Positions 52,166 to 61,305 of a stretch of DNA of 64,000 nt are shown in pieces (position 1 is the first letter of the stretch; each line of letters starts with the position of its first letter). Made by a program: the position numbers and the translations under genes. The notes under the pieces are model-generated. The model did no database searches. It saw only the letters and a list, made by a program, of their open reading frames with translations, and was not told the DNA's origin. The DNA comes from CBDATG01 sp965200145 (GTDB lineage: Bacteria > Chloroflexota > Dehalococcoidia > Lucifugimonadales > Lucifugimonadaceae), in assembly GCA_965200145.1 (NCBI GenBank), contig CBDATG010000003.1, forward strand, positions 310,001-374,000, read 5' to 3'.

Positions 52166-53470
52166 CTAGATTCTCCGCAGTGCCAACATCCAAACTGTCG
52201 CCGTTGCAACGATAACGAGCAACCCTCCGACGGCGAATGCAGACGGTGCGTCGGCAAACTGGGCAATCGCGCCCATGAAGACTGCGCCCCCAGCCTGCGC
52301 GCCCCAAGTGAACATCATCAGGCTCATCACACGACCGCGATACTCGTCGCTGGACAACGTCTGCACCACAGTCGTGCTCATCGTGCCTTTGACAACTGCC
52401 AACATGCCAATAACACCTGCGACCAATAACGCAAGTGCGAGCACGTCAACTGCTGCAAAAACGATATAGGTGATCCCCACGAGGACTCCCGCGCCTGCTA
52501 GGAAACGGGCAGGATTTGCACGCCTCCCGAGTAGCGTAATCCCAAGCGTCGCGACGATGCCGCCGATGCCGATGAACAACAGGAACCGTGAGTAGGTCTC
52601 GGTTCCGCCGCGGAAAACCTCATCCGTAACGACCGGCAATAGCGTCTCTACCGGCGACCCGATGACACCGATGATGATGCCGTAACCGATCACGTACGCT
52701 ATGGCTGGATTCGAGCGCACGTATCGCAAGCCGTCCAACAGTTCCGCGAGCCGGGAACCAAATGCGCCGCGTTCGCTCTTCCCTGGAACCTCTTCCGCCA
52801 CACCGGATACCGGACTTGGCGCAGACGTCTGCGGTTGCGACGCGAAGCTTGAGCGTTGGTGTAAATCAGGATTCATCATCCACAACGTGACCACAGTCAA
52901 CAGATAGGAGGCCGCTACGATCGCGAAGACTCCTTCCATCCCGCCGATCCTTTCGAGCAATGGGAAGAGGATCGGGCCAACAATCGCCGCGCCTCCGAAG
53001 ACTACGGCGTACAGCGATATCGCGCTGGCAAGCTGGCCTTTGTCAACGATCGAAGCGACCATTGCAGACCGCGCCGGTATGTCAAACGCCAACATCACGC
53101 CAGTCGCAGTGGCGATTCCGATGAGTATCCATTCATTCATCGCGCCGGCTGCGATGAACGCGGCTGTGATGAAGCCAGATGCGGCGAATAGCAGACGCGT
53201 CAGCTGCAACACGCGCAATCGATTCAGCCGGTCCGCCAGGACGCCTCCCCACAATGTGAACACCAAGATCGGCACCTGAGTCGCCGCCGTCACGAGTCCG
53301 AGCATCACCTCGCTGTCGGTCAGCGAACGCATCAGCCATAAGCGGCCATAGATCAGCGTCCACATCCCGACATTCGAGAATGCCGCCGCTATCCAGAAAA
53401 GACGGTACTCGCGGAGGCGGAAAACCGCGAACCCGGTGTCGCTGAGACCCAACCTAGCTAGCGACCGCAT
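52166..53470 (-). CDS. MFS transporter (EntS-like/MFS_3 type)
   Basis: A 434-residue membrane transporter with about 12 hydrophobic helices. The loop 2-3 signature LWGGVLADRLNRLRVLQ is the MFS motif A variant of the drug/siderophore exporter branch, and the N-terminus FRLREYRLFWIAAAFSNVGMW matches EntS-like proteins. A longer hydrophilic loop in the middle (SSFASQPQTSAPSPVSG) separates the two halves. It probably exports a small molecule; the substrate is unknown. It lies between the Mo-hydroxylase operon and the S9 peptidase, with no tight coupling to either. Confidence 0.9.
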   Translation of the reverse strand: MRSLARLGLSDTGFAVFRLREYRLFWIAAAFSNVGMWTLIYGRLWLMRSLTDSEVMLGLVTAATQVPILVFTLWGGVLADRLNRLRVLQLTRLLFAASGFITAAFIAAGAMNEWILIGIATATGVMLAFDIPARSAMVASIVDKGQLASAISLYAVVFGGAAIVGPILFPLLERIGGMEGVFAIVAASYLLTVVTLWMMNPDLHQRSSFASQPQTSAPSPVSGVAEEVPGKSERGAFGSRLAELLDGLRYVRSNPAIAYVIGYGIIIGVIGSPVETLLPVVTDEVFRGGTETYSRFLLFIGIGGIVATLGITLLGRRANPARFLAGAGVLVGITYIVFAAVDVLALALLVAGVIGMLAVVKGTMSTTVVQTLSSDEYRGRVMSLMMFTWGAQAGGAVFMGAIAQFADAPSAFAVGGLLVIVATATVWMLALRRI

Positions 53471-53532
53471 CGGCTAGCACGTCCGTCTGGTGGTGGCTAC
53501 AGGAACGCGCCGGTGATGCCAGCGCACTGCTG

Positions 53533-55491
53533 TCATTCTAGGTTCTTCACTGTGACGACATCATCACCGATGTCGTCGGCGGGTGTGAATCCGAGCACCT
53601 TGCCGTAGAAGTAGAGCTCTGCCTCCTGGGCGCGAACTATGTTCGCAGCAACGCGGAAACCGTGCTGCTCGCCAGGGAAGCCGATGTACGCGTGCGGCAC
53701 ACCCTTGCCTTGCAACGCTGCCACCATCAGATCAGCCTGTGATGGCGGAACTATCGCATCCTCGAGCCCTTGCAGGATGATCATCGGCGTTGACAACTGG
53801 TCGATGAAGTTGATCGCAGACCGATCGTGATAACGTTGCGCCTCATCAGGATACGGACCAACGAGCGAATCTAAGTATCTAGATTCGAACTTGTGCGTGT
53901 CGCCGATAAAGACCGACAAATCGGCGATCCCGTAGTAAGCCGCGCCGGCCGCAAACTCGTCGCGGAACGTCAACGCATTAATCGTCGTGTAACCGCCAGC
54001 CGATCCGCCGCGTATCACAACGCGGTCGGGGTCAACGAGTCCCGCGGACTTCAGATGCTGCGCCGCTGCGATGCAGTCATCAGTGTCGTAGATCCCCCAT
54101 TTCGTCTTAAGCGCGTCCCGGTAGGGACGACCGTATCCAGAAGAACCGCGATAGTTGACATCAACCAGGGCGAAACCACGGCTCGTCCAGTACTGCAACT
54201 TCGGATCGAAACCAGTCCCGGACCTGCTCGTAGGCCCACCGTGGCAGACGACCATAAGCGGAGGGAGCGTGCCAGACGGTGCTGCATATTCTGGATTAGT
54301 CGGCGGGTAGTACCAGGCGTGCGCCTCTGCATCATCAGTCGTTGGGAACACGATGGGCTCGGGTAACGATATGTAAGCGGCATCCAGACCAGAAACCGTC
54401 GTGCTCACCAGCTCGTCGCAGACTCCCGTCGCCACATCGCATCGAACTATCGCGTTCGGCGATGTTGGCGACGCACCTACGAAGTAAACAACATCCGACT
54501 CGCGGCTTGCTGTGAGATAAGTCATCTCGCTGTACGGCACCTCAATCTCTCGGGGCGACCACGCTCCCCTTTCAACCAATATCAAGCGCCCAGCGGTGTC
54601 TCCCCCTCTGGCTACGACTACGCGGCCGTCCGACAAGAATGTGTAACCCGAAAAACCGAACTGCCAGTCCGGTCCCACAACATCGAAATCAGATCCCAAC
54701 ACCTCCACTTGCGCACCCTCGCGCCACGCGTACAACCGCCACCATCCAGACTCGTCAGACGCGTAGTGCAATATCCCATCTGGACTCCAACGCGGCTGAG
54801 CGATGCTAACATCGTCATCGCCCGCGAGGCCGACAACTGTGATTATGGCGAGTTGGCCAGAGAACGGTGACAACGAGCCGGACATAAGCACCGAACCGTC
54901 CCACGGCATGTTCGGATGGTTCCAAGCCAACCATGCCACGCCGTTGTGTGCCGCACACACCCGCGGCGACGAGCAAAAATCCGCGCTCGTTGCCATCAAG
55001 CCGACATTGCCGCTAGACGTATTGACACACACCACCTCGTTACGCGCCTCTTCGCCGTCGTCAGAATGCGTCTCGCGCACGCATATCAGGAACCTGCCCT
55101 CTCGGATTACCGACAAATCGGCATAGCGCGCGCCACGAGGTATGTCAGGCACTGGCGTTACCGCGATAGGATCCCCGCCGCGACTTTGCGAGTAGATGCG
55201 CTGGTCCTCCCAGTTCGTGAAGTACACCATCCCGTCGTGCACCGCATAGCTACCACCGCCATACTCATGCACCGCATTCCGAGCGTTATACCCAGGCAGA
55301 GTCACGTCACTGATTGCGCCACCACTATCGCATCGCACGATAACATGCCTCCCACCCTCCGCCGGTCGAGCCTCCAACCAGTACACGTCATCCCCGTCAA
55401 CCACGATCTCGGAAAGACGGACCCCGCCCGAGGCGACCATCTCTGCTGTTATCGGCGACTCCCACGAGCCGTATGGTGAGATCTTAGACAT
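53533..55491 (-). CDS. S9 family serine peptidase (prolyl oligopeptidase/dipeptidyl aminopeptidase type)
   Basis: A 652-residue peptidase with an N-terminal beta-propeller (about residues 1-370, repeated WSPDG-like strands such as PRWSPDGILHYAS) and a C-terminal alpha/beta-hydrolase domain. The nucleophile Ser lies in GGSAGGYTT (about 495), the acid in GLEDAIVPPSQAD (about 579) and the His in GEQHGFR (about 609). No signal peptide is seen, so it is probably cytoplasmic. It should cleave short peptides. The length and YWTSRGFALVDVNYRGSSGYGR segment are normal for the acylaminoacyl-peptidase-like branch. Confidence 0.92.
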   Translation of the reverse strand: MSKISPYGSWESPITAEMVASGGVRLSEIVVDGDDVYWLEARPAEGGRHVIVRCDSGGAISDVTLPGYNARNAVHEYGGGSYAVHDGMVYFTNWEDQRIYSQSRGGDPIAVTPVPDIPRGARYADLSVIREGRFLICVRETHSDDGEEARNEVVCVNTSSGNVGLMATSADFCSSPRVCAAHNGVAWLAWNHPNMPWDGSVLMSGSLSPFSGQLAIITVVGLAGDDDVSIAQPRWSPDGILHYASDESGWWRLYAWREGAQVEVLGSDFDVVGPDWQFGFSGYTFLSDGRVVVARGGDTAGRLILVERGAWSPREIEVPYSEMTYLTASRESDVVYFVGASPTSPNAIVRCDVATGVCDELVSTTVSGLDAAYISLPEPIVFPTTDDAEAHAWYYPPTNPEYAAPSGTLPPLMVVCHGGPTSRSGTGFDPKLQYWTSRGFALVDVNYRGSSGYGRPYRDALKTKWGIYDTDDCIAAAQHLKSAGLVDPDRVVIRGGSAGGYTTINALTFRDEFAAGAAYYGIADLSVFIGDTHKFESRYLDSLVGPYPDEAQRYHDRSAINFIDQLSTPMIILQGLEDAIVPPSQADLMVAALQGKGVPHAYIGFPGEQHGFRVAANIVRAQEAELYFYGKVLGFTPADDIGDDVVTVKNLE

Positions 55492-55583
55492 ACACTCAAT
55501 CGTAAGTCATTCGCGTTACGTTCGGAGCCTTACCTCAATAATCTTCACAATAGCACTTACTAGGCAACCATCTGTACGCGACA

Positions 55584-55615
55584 AAGGGCGGCAGCTCGTT
55601 GGAGCTGCCGCCCTT
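55584..55615 (-). terminator. Perfect 14-bp hairpin terminator
   Basis: AAGGGCGGCAGCTC and GAGCTGCCGCCCTT form a perfect 14-base stem with a four-base loop. It is 60 bases downstream of the repeat-protein stop on the minus strand, where the stem ends CCCTTTGT. It most likely terminates that gene. Confidence 0.75.
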
Positions 55616-55674
55616 GTTCCCGATGCGGCGAGTGCCTGACCGGCAGGCCACATGTTGTCGCGAACTGCCCTAAC

Positions 55675-56928
55675 TCAGTAGGACGCGCCGCCCAACGAGA
55701 ACCTGGCACCGTGTCCAGCGCCTCGCCTGCCGTGCTCACCGCGCCCTGCGCCAGCCATCTCCTCGAAACTGTCCATCAGGGTGCCAACAATCTCCGGCTT
55801 GCCGTTCCACCAAACAAGCAACGCATCAGAGTCAGCTTGCGTGATGACTCCCTTGCCGACGAGCTCATCTAGCATCGCATCAACATCGAAGTCCTCGATC
55901 GCATCATCGTCCGCTTCGCCGGCCATCATGGCCTTGGCGATCTTACCGACGTTGAAGCTGAAGTCCGGCATTGCGTCGACCCATGTCCGGATCTCGTCAG
56001 CCTGCGCATCGGTGATCATGCCGAACTCAGCCAGCGCGTCGAACATCGACCCGAAGCCTTCGTGATCAGCATCGCCCTCGCCGTCAAACAGCCAAGCCCT
56101 GGCCTTCGCGTTGAAGCTGGCACTGACCTCAGGCATCGCGTCAATCCAATTCAGTAGCGCATCCGCATCTGCCTGGCTGATGGCACCCGCCGCGACCTTC
56201 TCAGCCAACTCGGAAGCGAGATCAGTCTCGCCGTCATCAGTGTCGGCGTAGTCATGCGCGTCTTCAACGGTGTAATCGTCAAGGAAGTCGATATCCGGCT
56301 TGGAATCCAACCACGACTGCAACGCGTCAGCATCAGCCTGGGTAAGAATGCCCTTGTCAACAAGCATCGACAAATCGTCTGCGAAGTCGTAATCCTCGTC
56401 TCCGAGGCTAGCACCCCAGAATCCCTTCGCCTTGCCGTGATCATCGCCAAAACCAGGTATGTCAACGTCCGGCCTGGTCGCCGCCCAAGCGGTCAGCGCA
56501 TCCGAGTCGGCCTGCGAGATGATGCCCTCGGTTACCAACTCTGCCAGTGCTTCCGACTCGTCGCTCGCCTCGTAGACCCAGAACTCCGGCACACGCTTCT
56601 CACCTGTGATCGTGATGTCTGGCTTCGCGTCATACCATGCCGTCAATGCGTCCGCATCCGCCTGCGTGATCTCGCCTGCTTCAACAAGGCGCGCCAGCTT
56701 GCTCGACACACCATCTGCGCCCGGCGACCTGTCCACGCGCTCGGGTCGCTCGCCAAGCGCCCCAGCTACCGCACGCAACGGGCTGACCTCTCGCTCGACA
56801 ACCGCTGAGGATCCAGATTGGTCGGAATCGCCACGCTGCGCGACAATTGTGCCGGCGATAACCGCAAACGCAGCCACGCTGGCAACGACCGCTCCCCCGA
56901 CCACTAGGACCAACTTCTTTTTCAACAT
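55675..56928 (-). CDS. Exported protein with six short helical ITQADADAL repeats
   Basis: A 417-residue, acidic protein with an N-terminal signal or anchor (LVLVVGGAVVASVAAFAVIAGTIVA). The rest is built of six spaced units of about 30 residues with the pattern LaxLVxxGxITQADADALxxWxxxxPD, for example at residues 75-107, 131-164 and 187-218, separated by variable acidic linkers. The last unit is followed by a Gly/Arg-rich tail. Each unit looks like a helical hairpin with a conserved Trp. The function is unknown; calcium binding by the Asp-rich linkers or a structural envelope role is possible. Standing alone with its own terminator. Confidence 0.8.
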   Translation of the reverse strand: MLKKKLVLVVGGAVVASVAAFAVIAGTIVAQRGDSDQSGSSAVVEREVSPLRAVAGALGERPERVDRSPGADGVSSKLARLVEAGEITQADADALTAWYDAKPDITITGEKRVPEFWVYEASDESEALAELVTEGIISQADSDALTAWAATRPDVDIPGFGDDHGKAKGFWGASLGDEDYDFADDLSMLVDKGILTQADADALQSWLDSKPDIDFLDDYTVEDAHDYADTDDGETDLASELAEKVAAGAISQADADALLNWIDAMPEVSASFNAKARAWLFDGEGDADHEGFGSMFDALAEFGMITDAQADEIRTWVDAMPDFSFNVGKIAKAMMAGEADDDAIEDFDVDAMLDELVGKGVITQADSDALLVWWNGKPEIVGTLMDSFEEMAGAGRGEHGRRGAGHGARFSLGGASY

Positions 56929-57199
56929 CTTGAACCTCTGCTCTCTGTTCGTGATTTCCGCGGTTCCAGCTGCTTAACGCCGCCAGTCGCTTCCATCTCC
57001 GGCCGCAACTCCTGCGACCACTTGGATTTAGTTCTACTGGTAGGTTATCTGGAAACCTACAAGGCAATGTCAAGATTTTGTGCAGAATCGCAGGCAGACA
57101 GTGCGCCAACCGCTCTTACAACTATCGGGCATCGTATAGTTAACCGTAACAGTGCGATCCCCCAACGACCGCAGGCTCAACACATTCGCGAGGAACAAC

Positions 57200-57985
57200 A
57201 TGACAGTGGGAATCGACCTAGTCGGCAAACGCGGAGTAGTGTTCGGCGTTGCAAACCAACGCAGCATCGCCTACGCAATAGCCGAAAAACTAGCCGCCGC
57301 AGGCGCCGAACTGGCGTTCACATACCTAAACGACCGACTCAAACCCGGCGTAGAGAAAGCCATCCAGGGACTCCCGGTCTCAGATCAGCTGCTGTACGAA
57401 TGCGATGCTACCGATGACGGCGATGTTGAGGCCGTCTACGACCAAGTAGCAGGGCGATGGGACGGACAGCTCGACTTCGTGGTCCACTCAATCGCCTACG
57501 CCGAACGCGACGACCTAGGCGGAGACTTCTCCACAACCGGCAGGCAAGGATTCCGCACAGCACTAGAGACAAGCGCATACACGTTGATGCCAGTAGTATC
57601 CCGCGCCGCTCCGTACATGCAACAAGGCGGATCGGTAGTAACAATGACCTTCGACGCATCAGCACGCGTCTATCCCGGATACAACATCATGGGCACCGCA
57701 AAAGCCGCACTGGAAAACATAGTGCGTCAGCTAGCAGCGCAGTACGGACAGCAAGACATACGAGTAAACGCAATATCAGCCGGACCGCTACCCACGCTAG
57801 CCGCACGCAGCATCCCTGGCTTCCGAGAGATGACAAGAGCACACAGAGAGCGCTCCCCCCTTAAGCGCAACATCACCCACGAAGAGGTAGGCAACACAGC
57901 CCTATTCCTGCTAAGCCCAATGTCCAGCGGCATAACAGGCGCAACAATCCCAGTAGACGCAGGCTACGGCATCCTGGCGATGTGA
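57200..57985 (+). CDS. fabI: Enoyl-[acyl-carrier-protein] reductase FabI
   Basis: A 261-residue SDR-type enoyl-ACP reductase, the last step of each fatty-acid elongation cycle. The NADH-binding start GVANQRSIAYAIAEKLA (about residues 15-31) replaces the usual GxxxGxG, as in FabI. The catalytic Tyr-x6-Lys is in YPGYNIMGTAKAALE (about 155-169), and AISAGPLPTLAA and SGITGATIPVDAGYGI follow. ATG 57200 has GAGGA five bases upstream; the open frame extends to 57152 without need. Sense-strand G content is very low, as in other plus-strand genes right of 17.6 kb. Confidence 0.96.
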   Translation: MTVGIDLVGKRGVVFGVANQRSIAYAIAEKLAAAGAELAFTYLNDRLKPGVEKAIQGLPVSDQLLYECDATDDGDVEAVYDQVAGRWDGQLDFVVHSIAYAERDDLGGDFSTTGRQGFRTALETSAYTLMPVVSRAAPYMQQGGSVVTMTFDASARVYPGYNIMGTAKAALENIVRQLAAQYGQQDIRVNAISAGPLPTLAARSIPGFREMTRAHRERSPLKRNITHEEVGNTALFLLSPMSSGITGATIPVDAGYGILAM

Positions 57986-58019
57986 GGGGTGGGATGGCCC
58001 CGGTTGGTCGGGATACTTC

Positions 58020-58053
58020 GAGGGCAGGTCTACTCACAGGCAGGACTGCCCTC
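58020..58053 (+). terminator. Hairpin between fabI and the convergent protease gene
   Basis: GAGGGCAG (58020-58027) pairs perfectly with CTGCCCTC (58046-58053) around an 18-base loop, followed by TGTTTGTCT on the plus strand. It is placed 35 bases after the fabI stop and just inside the gap to the converging protease gene. Confidence 0.5.
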
Positions 58054-58061
58054 TGTTTGTC

Positions 58062-59132
58062 TCAATCGCAATCCCGACCTGTCAAGTAACCCCATTCGCA
58101 TAGCTTCCCGCGGATCGCATCGACGTGAACAGCTAGAGATCGGGAAGATGCACCGACAACAACACCTTTATCAGTCGGTGGTCTAGGGTAGCCCCGGATT
58201 ATCATGCCTACCACCTCCATGTCCGTGTTCAGCACGACAGCACCGCTGTTCCCGGGAAATATCTCGGCCGTCAGAACGAAGTCATCACCGTCGTTTTCGA
58301 AATCCGACACAATGCCGTCGATCACACGCTGGCGCTCGCCGCTGGCTTGGTGAACAAAATGCGGGTCCGTTGTAACCACGCGGACCGCGTCATTCACATC
58401 GACACGATCGTAAGGTCCCGCAAATTGCAAGAGCGAGATCCCAGGCACTCTGACACGACGCTGTTGGATAACGGATATATCCAAGTCAATGTCACTATCA
58501 AGTGGGATGCCATTGTTGGGAAAGATTCGATTCTCTCCTCCTCGCACCCTGCTCTGCAAGAATTTGGATCCTTTAACGACGTGATAAGCCGTGAGAATGC
58601 ACACGAATTCGCCCGAACATTTCTGAAGTGGTGATTCGAAAGCGAATCCGACCCCGTGCTTTCGCGTTGCCAGTGTGTCTGGTGCGTGAATTGCAGATAA
58701 ACGAACAACATTCAGATCGCCGATGCCGGCGAAAGCGGTCGGCACAGGTGTGGATGTCGGCAGCGGCGTTGGAAACGCAACCGGCGTCGCCGTAGGTGCT
58801 GGTGTGGCAGTAGGCAACGGAGTCGGGAGCACTAGTACCGACGGCGTTGCAGTGGGGAGCGGACTCGGGATCGAGACCGGCGTTGCGGTCGGAGCGGGAG
58901 TGGCCGTGGGCAACGGCGTCGGGAAGATTATTGCCGATGGCGTAGCAGTATGGAGCGGGCTTGGTATCGAGAACGGTGTGGCCGTCGGTAGCGGTGTAGG
59001 GAACACAATCGGAGTGGCAGTAGGCGCAGGCGTCGCCGTCGGCAACGGTGTCGGGAACACCACTTCCGAACAGGCAAGCACAATCACCGACGACACGGAA
59101 GCGGCGAACAGCAACAGCATCTTGAGCTTCAT
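58062..59132 (-). CDS. Lipoprotein trypsin-like protease with Pro/Thr-rich linker
   Basis: A 356-residue exported protein. The N-terminal signal ends in a lipobox VLAC (Cys about 21), so it should be lipid-anchored outside the membrane. About 110 residues of a low-complexity linker follow, built from variants of PTPLPTATPAPTATP, then a trypsin/HtrA-like domain. The likely triad is His in LTAYHVV, Asp in DIDLDISVI and Ser in FPGNSGAVV. TAYH in place of TAAH and GNSGA in place of GNSGG are deviations, but all three residues are present. ATG 59132 is used because GGAGG lies nine bases upstream and the signal peptide begins there; the frame could extend to 59162. The linker DNA is a tandem repeat and may vary in length. 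Confidence 0.8.
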   Translation of the reverse strand: MKLKMLLLFAASVSSVIVLACSEVVFPTPLPTATPAPTATPIVFPTPLPTATPFSIPSPLHTATPSAIIFPTPLPTATPAPTATPVSIPSPLPTATPSVLVLPTPLPTATPAPTATPVAFPTPLPTSTPVPTAFAGIGDLNVVRLSAIHAPDTLATRKHGVGFAFESPLQKCSGEFVCILTAYHVVKGSKFLQSRVRGGENRIFPNNGIPLDSDIDLDISVIQQRRVRVPGISLLQFAGPYDRVDVNDAVRVVTTDPHFVHQASGERQRVIDGIVSDFENDGDDFVLTAEIFPGNSGAVVLNTDMEVVGMIIRGYPRPPTDKGVVVGASSRSLAVHVDAIRGKLCEWGYLTGRDCD

Positions 59133-59245
59133 AGGGTCTTGCCTCCGACTAGACAGGGTCATCGCGCTACGCGACGCGCTTCGTCGCGCTGCGCGTGCAT
59201 CAAATCAATCCTAAACACAATCCACCCACCCGTCGTGTCCAATGA

Positions 59246-59839
59246 TTAATCCTGGCCCTCTGCGAGGGCGTTGAATGCATCTACATCGAAGTCAAACGGC
59301 GCGCGCGGCCAGGTCGCGGGGTCATACGGGGGGAGCTCAGCTATACGCTTCTCCAGCTCCGTCATGTAGTCCGCCGGGTTGGAATTCGACATGTCCCCCT
59401 CCAACTCAACTACATCAACGAACTTCCAGTTGCCGTTGGCATCGCTCTTGCCCTGGCCCTTGATGTTCACGAACGAGTTGGCGTGTTGTTTGAACAGCAA
59501 GTCGTTGGCCGGTGCAAAGCGCAACGGCACCCAGTCGCCACCTGCCAGACGCAGACGCGCAGTGCGGTCATGCCAGTTGACCTCCTTCAACCAACCGGCG
59601 ATATGCACTTCGACCAATCCGGCACGCTGGACCTTCACAGATTGTGTCTCCTGACGATTACTAAACCAGCCCTATCTCAAGTCATCCAGTTTCTCGAACG
59701 CGCGCTGGAGGTCAGCCGACGACAGAGTCACCGACTTGCGTGAAACGCCTTCGTCAGGAGCATATACAGCGAACCCGACACAGGATGGCAGACGGTCTCC
59801 TGTCGGGGTGGTCTCGATTACATCCCCCTCGTCGTTCAT
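59246..59839 (-). pseudogene. Decayed paralogue of the PIN-linked unknown gene
   Basis: Reading from ATG 59839, the frame GVIETTPTGDRLP...GVSRKSVTLSSADLQRAFEKL matches the N-terminus of the intact gene at 60413-61297. It stops at a TAG (59672-59674). After it, in the same frame, NRQETQSV and the whole C-terminal domain follow (GWLKEVNWHDRTARLRLAGG and on to 59246), nearly identical to the intact copy. About 115 internal residues are missing. So this is an internally deleted, stop-interrupted copy. The C-terminal 130 codons remain open from a GTG at 59638 and could still be made. Confidence 0.75.
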
Positions 59840-59983
59840 GTGTACCTGTGTAACATCCTAACCTGGGACTACACCATTTCGGGGTGTTAACTCTACACTC
59901 TCGTGCCAACGGCTGTGGCAAAAGCGCGGGCCATCCCACGTTGACAGTACGCCCGGCTACAACTCATCGCCATCCCGCGGCGA

Positions 59984-60409
59984 TCACGCACCTCGCGTAG
60001 ATATCACCTCCACCATCCCGCGCACTTGATTCACCAGCTTCTGATCCTCGGTCGCCAGTCGACAATCCAGCATGTAGGCCGTCGCCGCGATCCACAGGTC
60101 CGCTTCGGAGGGTCGTTGGCTACCGCAAAGGTGCTGCAACTCGGCGGCAGCGTTCACCAGCTCCTCGTTCGGATAAACGACCTCGTACTCGTCAATCTCT
60201 GCCAACCACTCCGTACGCATCCGAGTTGGCATATTACCGTTCAGCATTCCCGCCCGCAGCTCCTTTGAAGTCATGAACGAAACGACCAACTCAACATCGG
60301 CGAGTTCCCGTTCGTAGAAGTCGACCAGACTTACGTTGTCACGCCGCCATAAGTAGCTCACGACATTCGTGTCAACAACCACGATGTGGCGCGTGCCAGC
60401 GGTGTGCAA
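59984..60409 (-). CDS. PIN-domain nuclease (VapC-like)
   Basis: A 141-residue PIN-domain protein. It has D13 in VVVDTNVVSYL, a conserved Glu in MTSKELRAGML (about residue 50) and SEADLWIAATAYMLDCRLATED (about 99-120), which supplies the acidic metal-binding residues of PIN RNases. Such proteins usually act as VapC toxins that cut tRNA or rRNA. The TTG start lies three bases after the stop of the upstream 294-residue gene, so the two are translationally linked. No small VapB-type antitoxin gene is present. Confidence 0.82.
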   Translation of the reverse strand: MHTAGTRHIVVVDTNVVSYLWRRDNVSLVDFYERELADVELVVSFMTSKELRAGMLNGNMPTRMRTEWLAEIDEYEVVYPNEELVNAAAELQHLCGSQRPSEADLWIAATAYMLDCRLATEDQKLVNQVRGMVEVISTRGA

Positions 60410-60412
60410 CGA

Positions 60413-61297
60413 TTAATCCTCGCCGTCAACCAGGGACATGAAAGCATCAGGGTCAAAGTCCCACGACGCGCGTCGGCGATTCCTGATATCGCGCTTTGGG
60501 CGTGCCGCCAACCGCTTCTCTAGCTCCGTCATGTAGTCCGCCGGGTTGGAATTCGACATGTCGCCCTTCAACTCGACTACATCGACGAACTTCCAGTTAC
60601 CGTTGGCATCGCTCTTACCCTGGCCCTTGATGTTCACGAACGAGTTGGCGTGTTGCTTGAACACCAGGTCGCTGGTCGGAGCGAAGCGCAACGGAACCCA
60701 GTCTCCGCCTGCCAGACGCAGACGCGCAGTGCGATCATGCCAGTTGACCTCCTTCAGCCAACCGTCGATCCGTATGCCAACCACGCCGGGAAGATGGACG
60801 TACACAGACTGCGTCTCCTGCCGATTGCAAAGCCGGAACGATGTCAAGTCATCCGGCCAGTCGTCAGGTATGCTCAGCAGCGTCCGCCTGACAGCGGCCG
60901 GCAACGACCGGTCGTCGCCGGCTCCCGACCACGACAGCAAGCGGTCTCGCGCCTGAGCTCCCAATCCCGGATGCACATCGTGCTCAAGCACCAGCGAGCC
61001 CTCGCGCACGCCTCGCCAGATCAGCTCGCTCGCCCGTTCGATCTCAGATTTGCTGGTCCGAGTGTCGCTCGTTTTGGCGATGGCGCGCACCAGCTTCTCA
61101 AACGCGCTCTGAAGCTTCGCCAACGACTTAGTCATCGACTTGAGCGAAACGCCCGCATCAAGCGCACAACCCTCAAATCCAACATCCAATGTCAGACTGT
61201 CATCTGTTGTCGTAGTAGCCTCGATTGCACCCTCCTGTAGTTCAAGTTTACCCGTGCGACACACTATGTCGGGATAGCACGGCTTCGGATATCCCAA
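60413..61297 (-). CDS. Unrecognised protein paired with a PIN-domain gene
   Basis: A protein of about 294 residues of unknown family. The N-terminal half is helical (SMTKSLAKLQSAFEKLVRAIAK). The C-terminal half holds a compact beta-rich domain (GWLKEVNWHDRTARLRLAGG, then FVNIKGQGKSDANGNWKFVD) that looks like an OB or SH3-like barrel, then an acidic, Trp/Phe-containing tail. The start is uncertain: TTG 61297 has no ribosome site, and GTG 61264 is an alternative. It is coupled to the PIN gene, which makes it a candidate antitoxin or RNA-binding partner. A decayed copy lies on the other side of the PIN gene. Confidence 0.65.
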   Translation of the reverse strand: MGYPKPCYPDIVCRTGKLELQEGAIEATTTTDDSLTLDVGFEGCALDAGVSLKSMTKSLAKLQSAFEKLVRAIAKTSDTRTSKSEIERASELIWRGVREGSLVLEHDVHPGLGAQARDRLLSWSGAGDDRSLPAAVRRTLLSIPDDWPDDLTSFRLCNRQETQSVYVHLPGVVGIRIDGWLKEVNWHDRTARLRLAGGDWVPLRFAPTSDLVFKQHANSFVNIKGQGKSDANGNWKFVDVVELKGDMSNSNPADYMTELEKRLAARPKRDIRNRRRASWDFDPDAFMSLVDGED

Positions 61298-61305
61298 TCA
61301 ACTGC

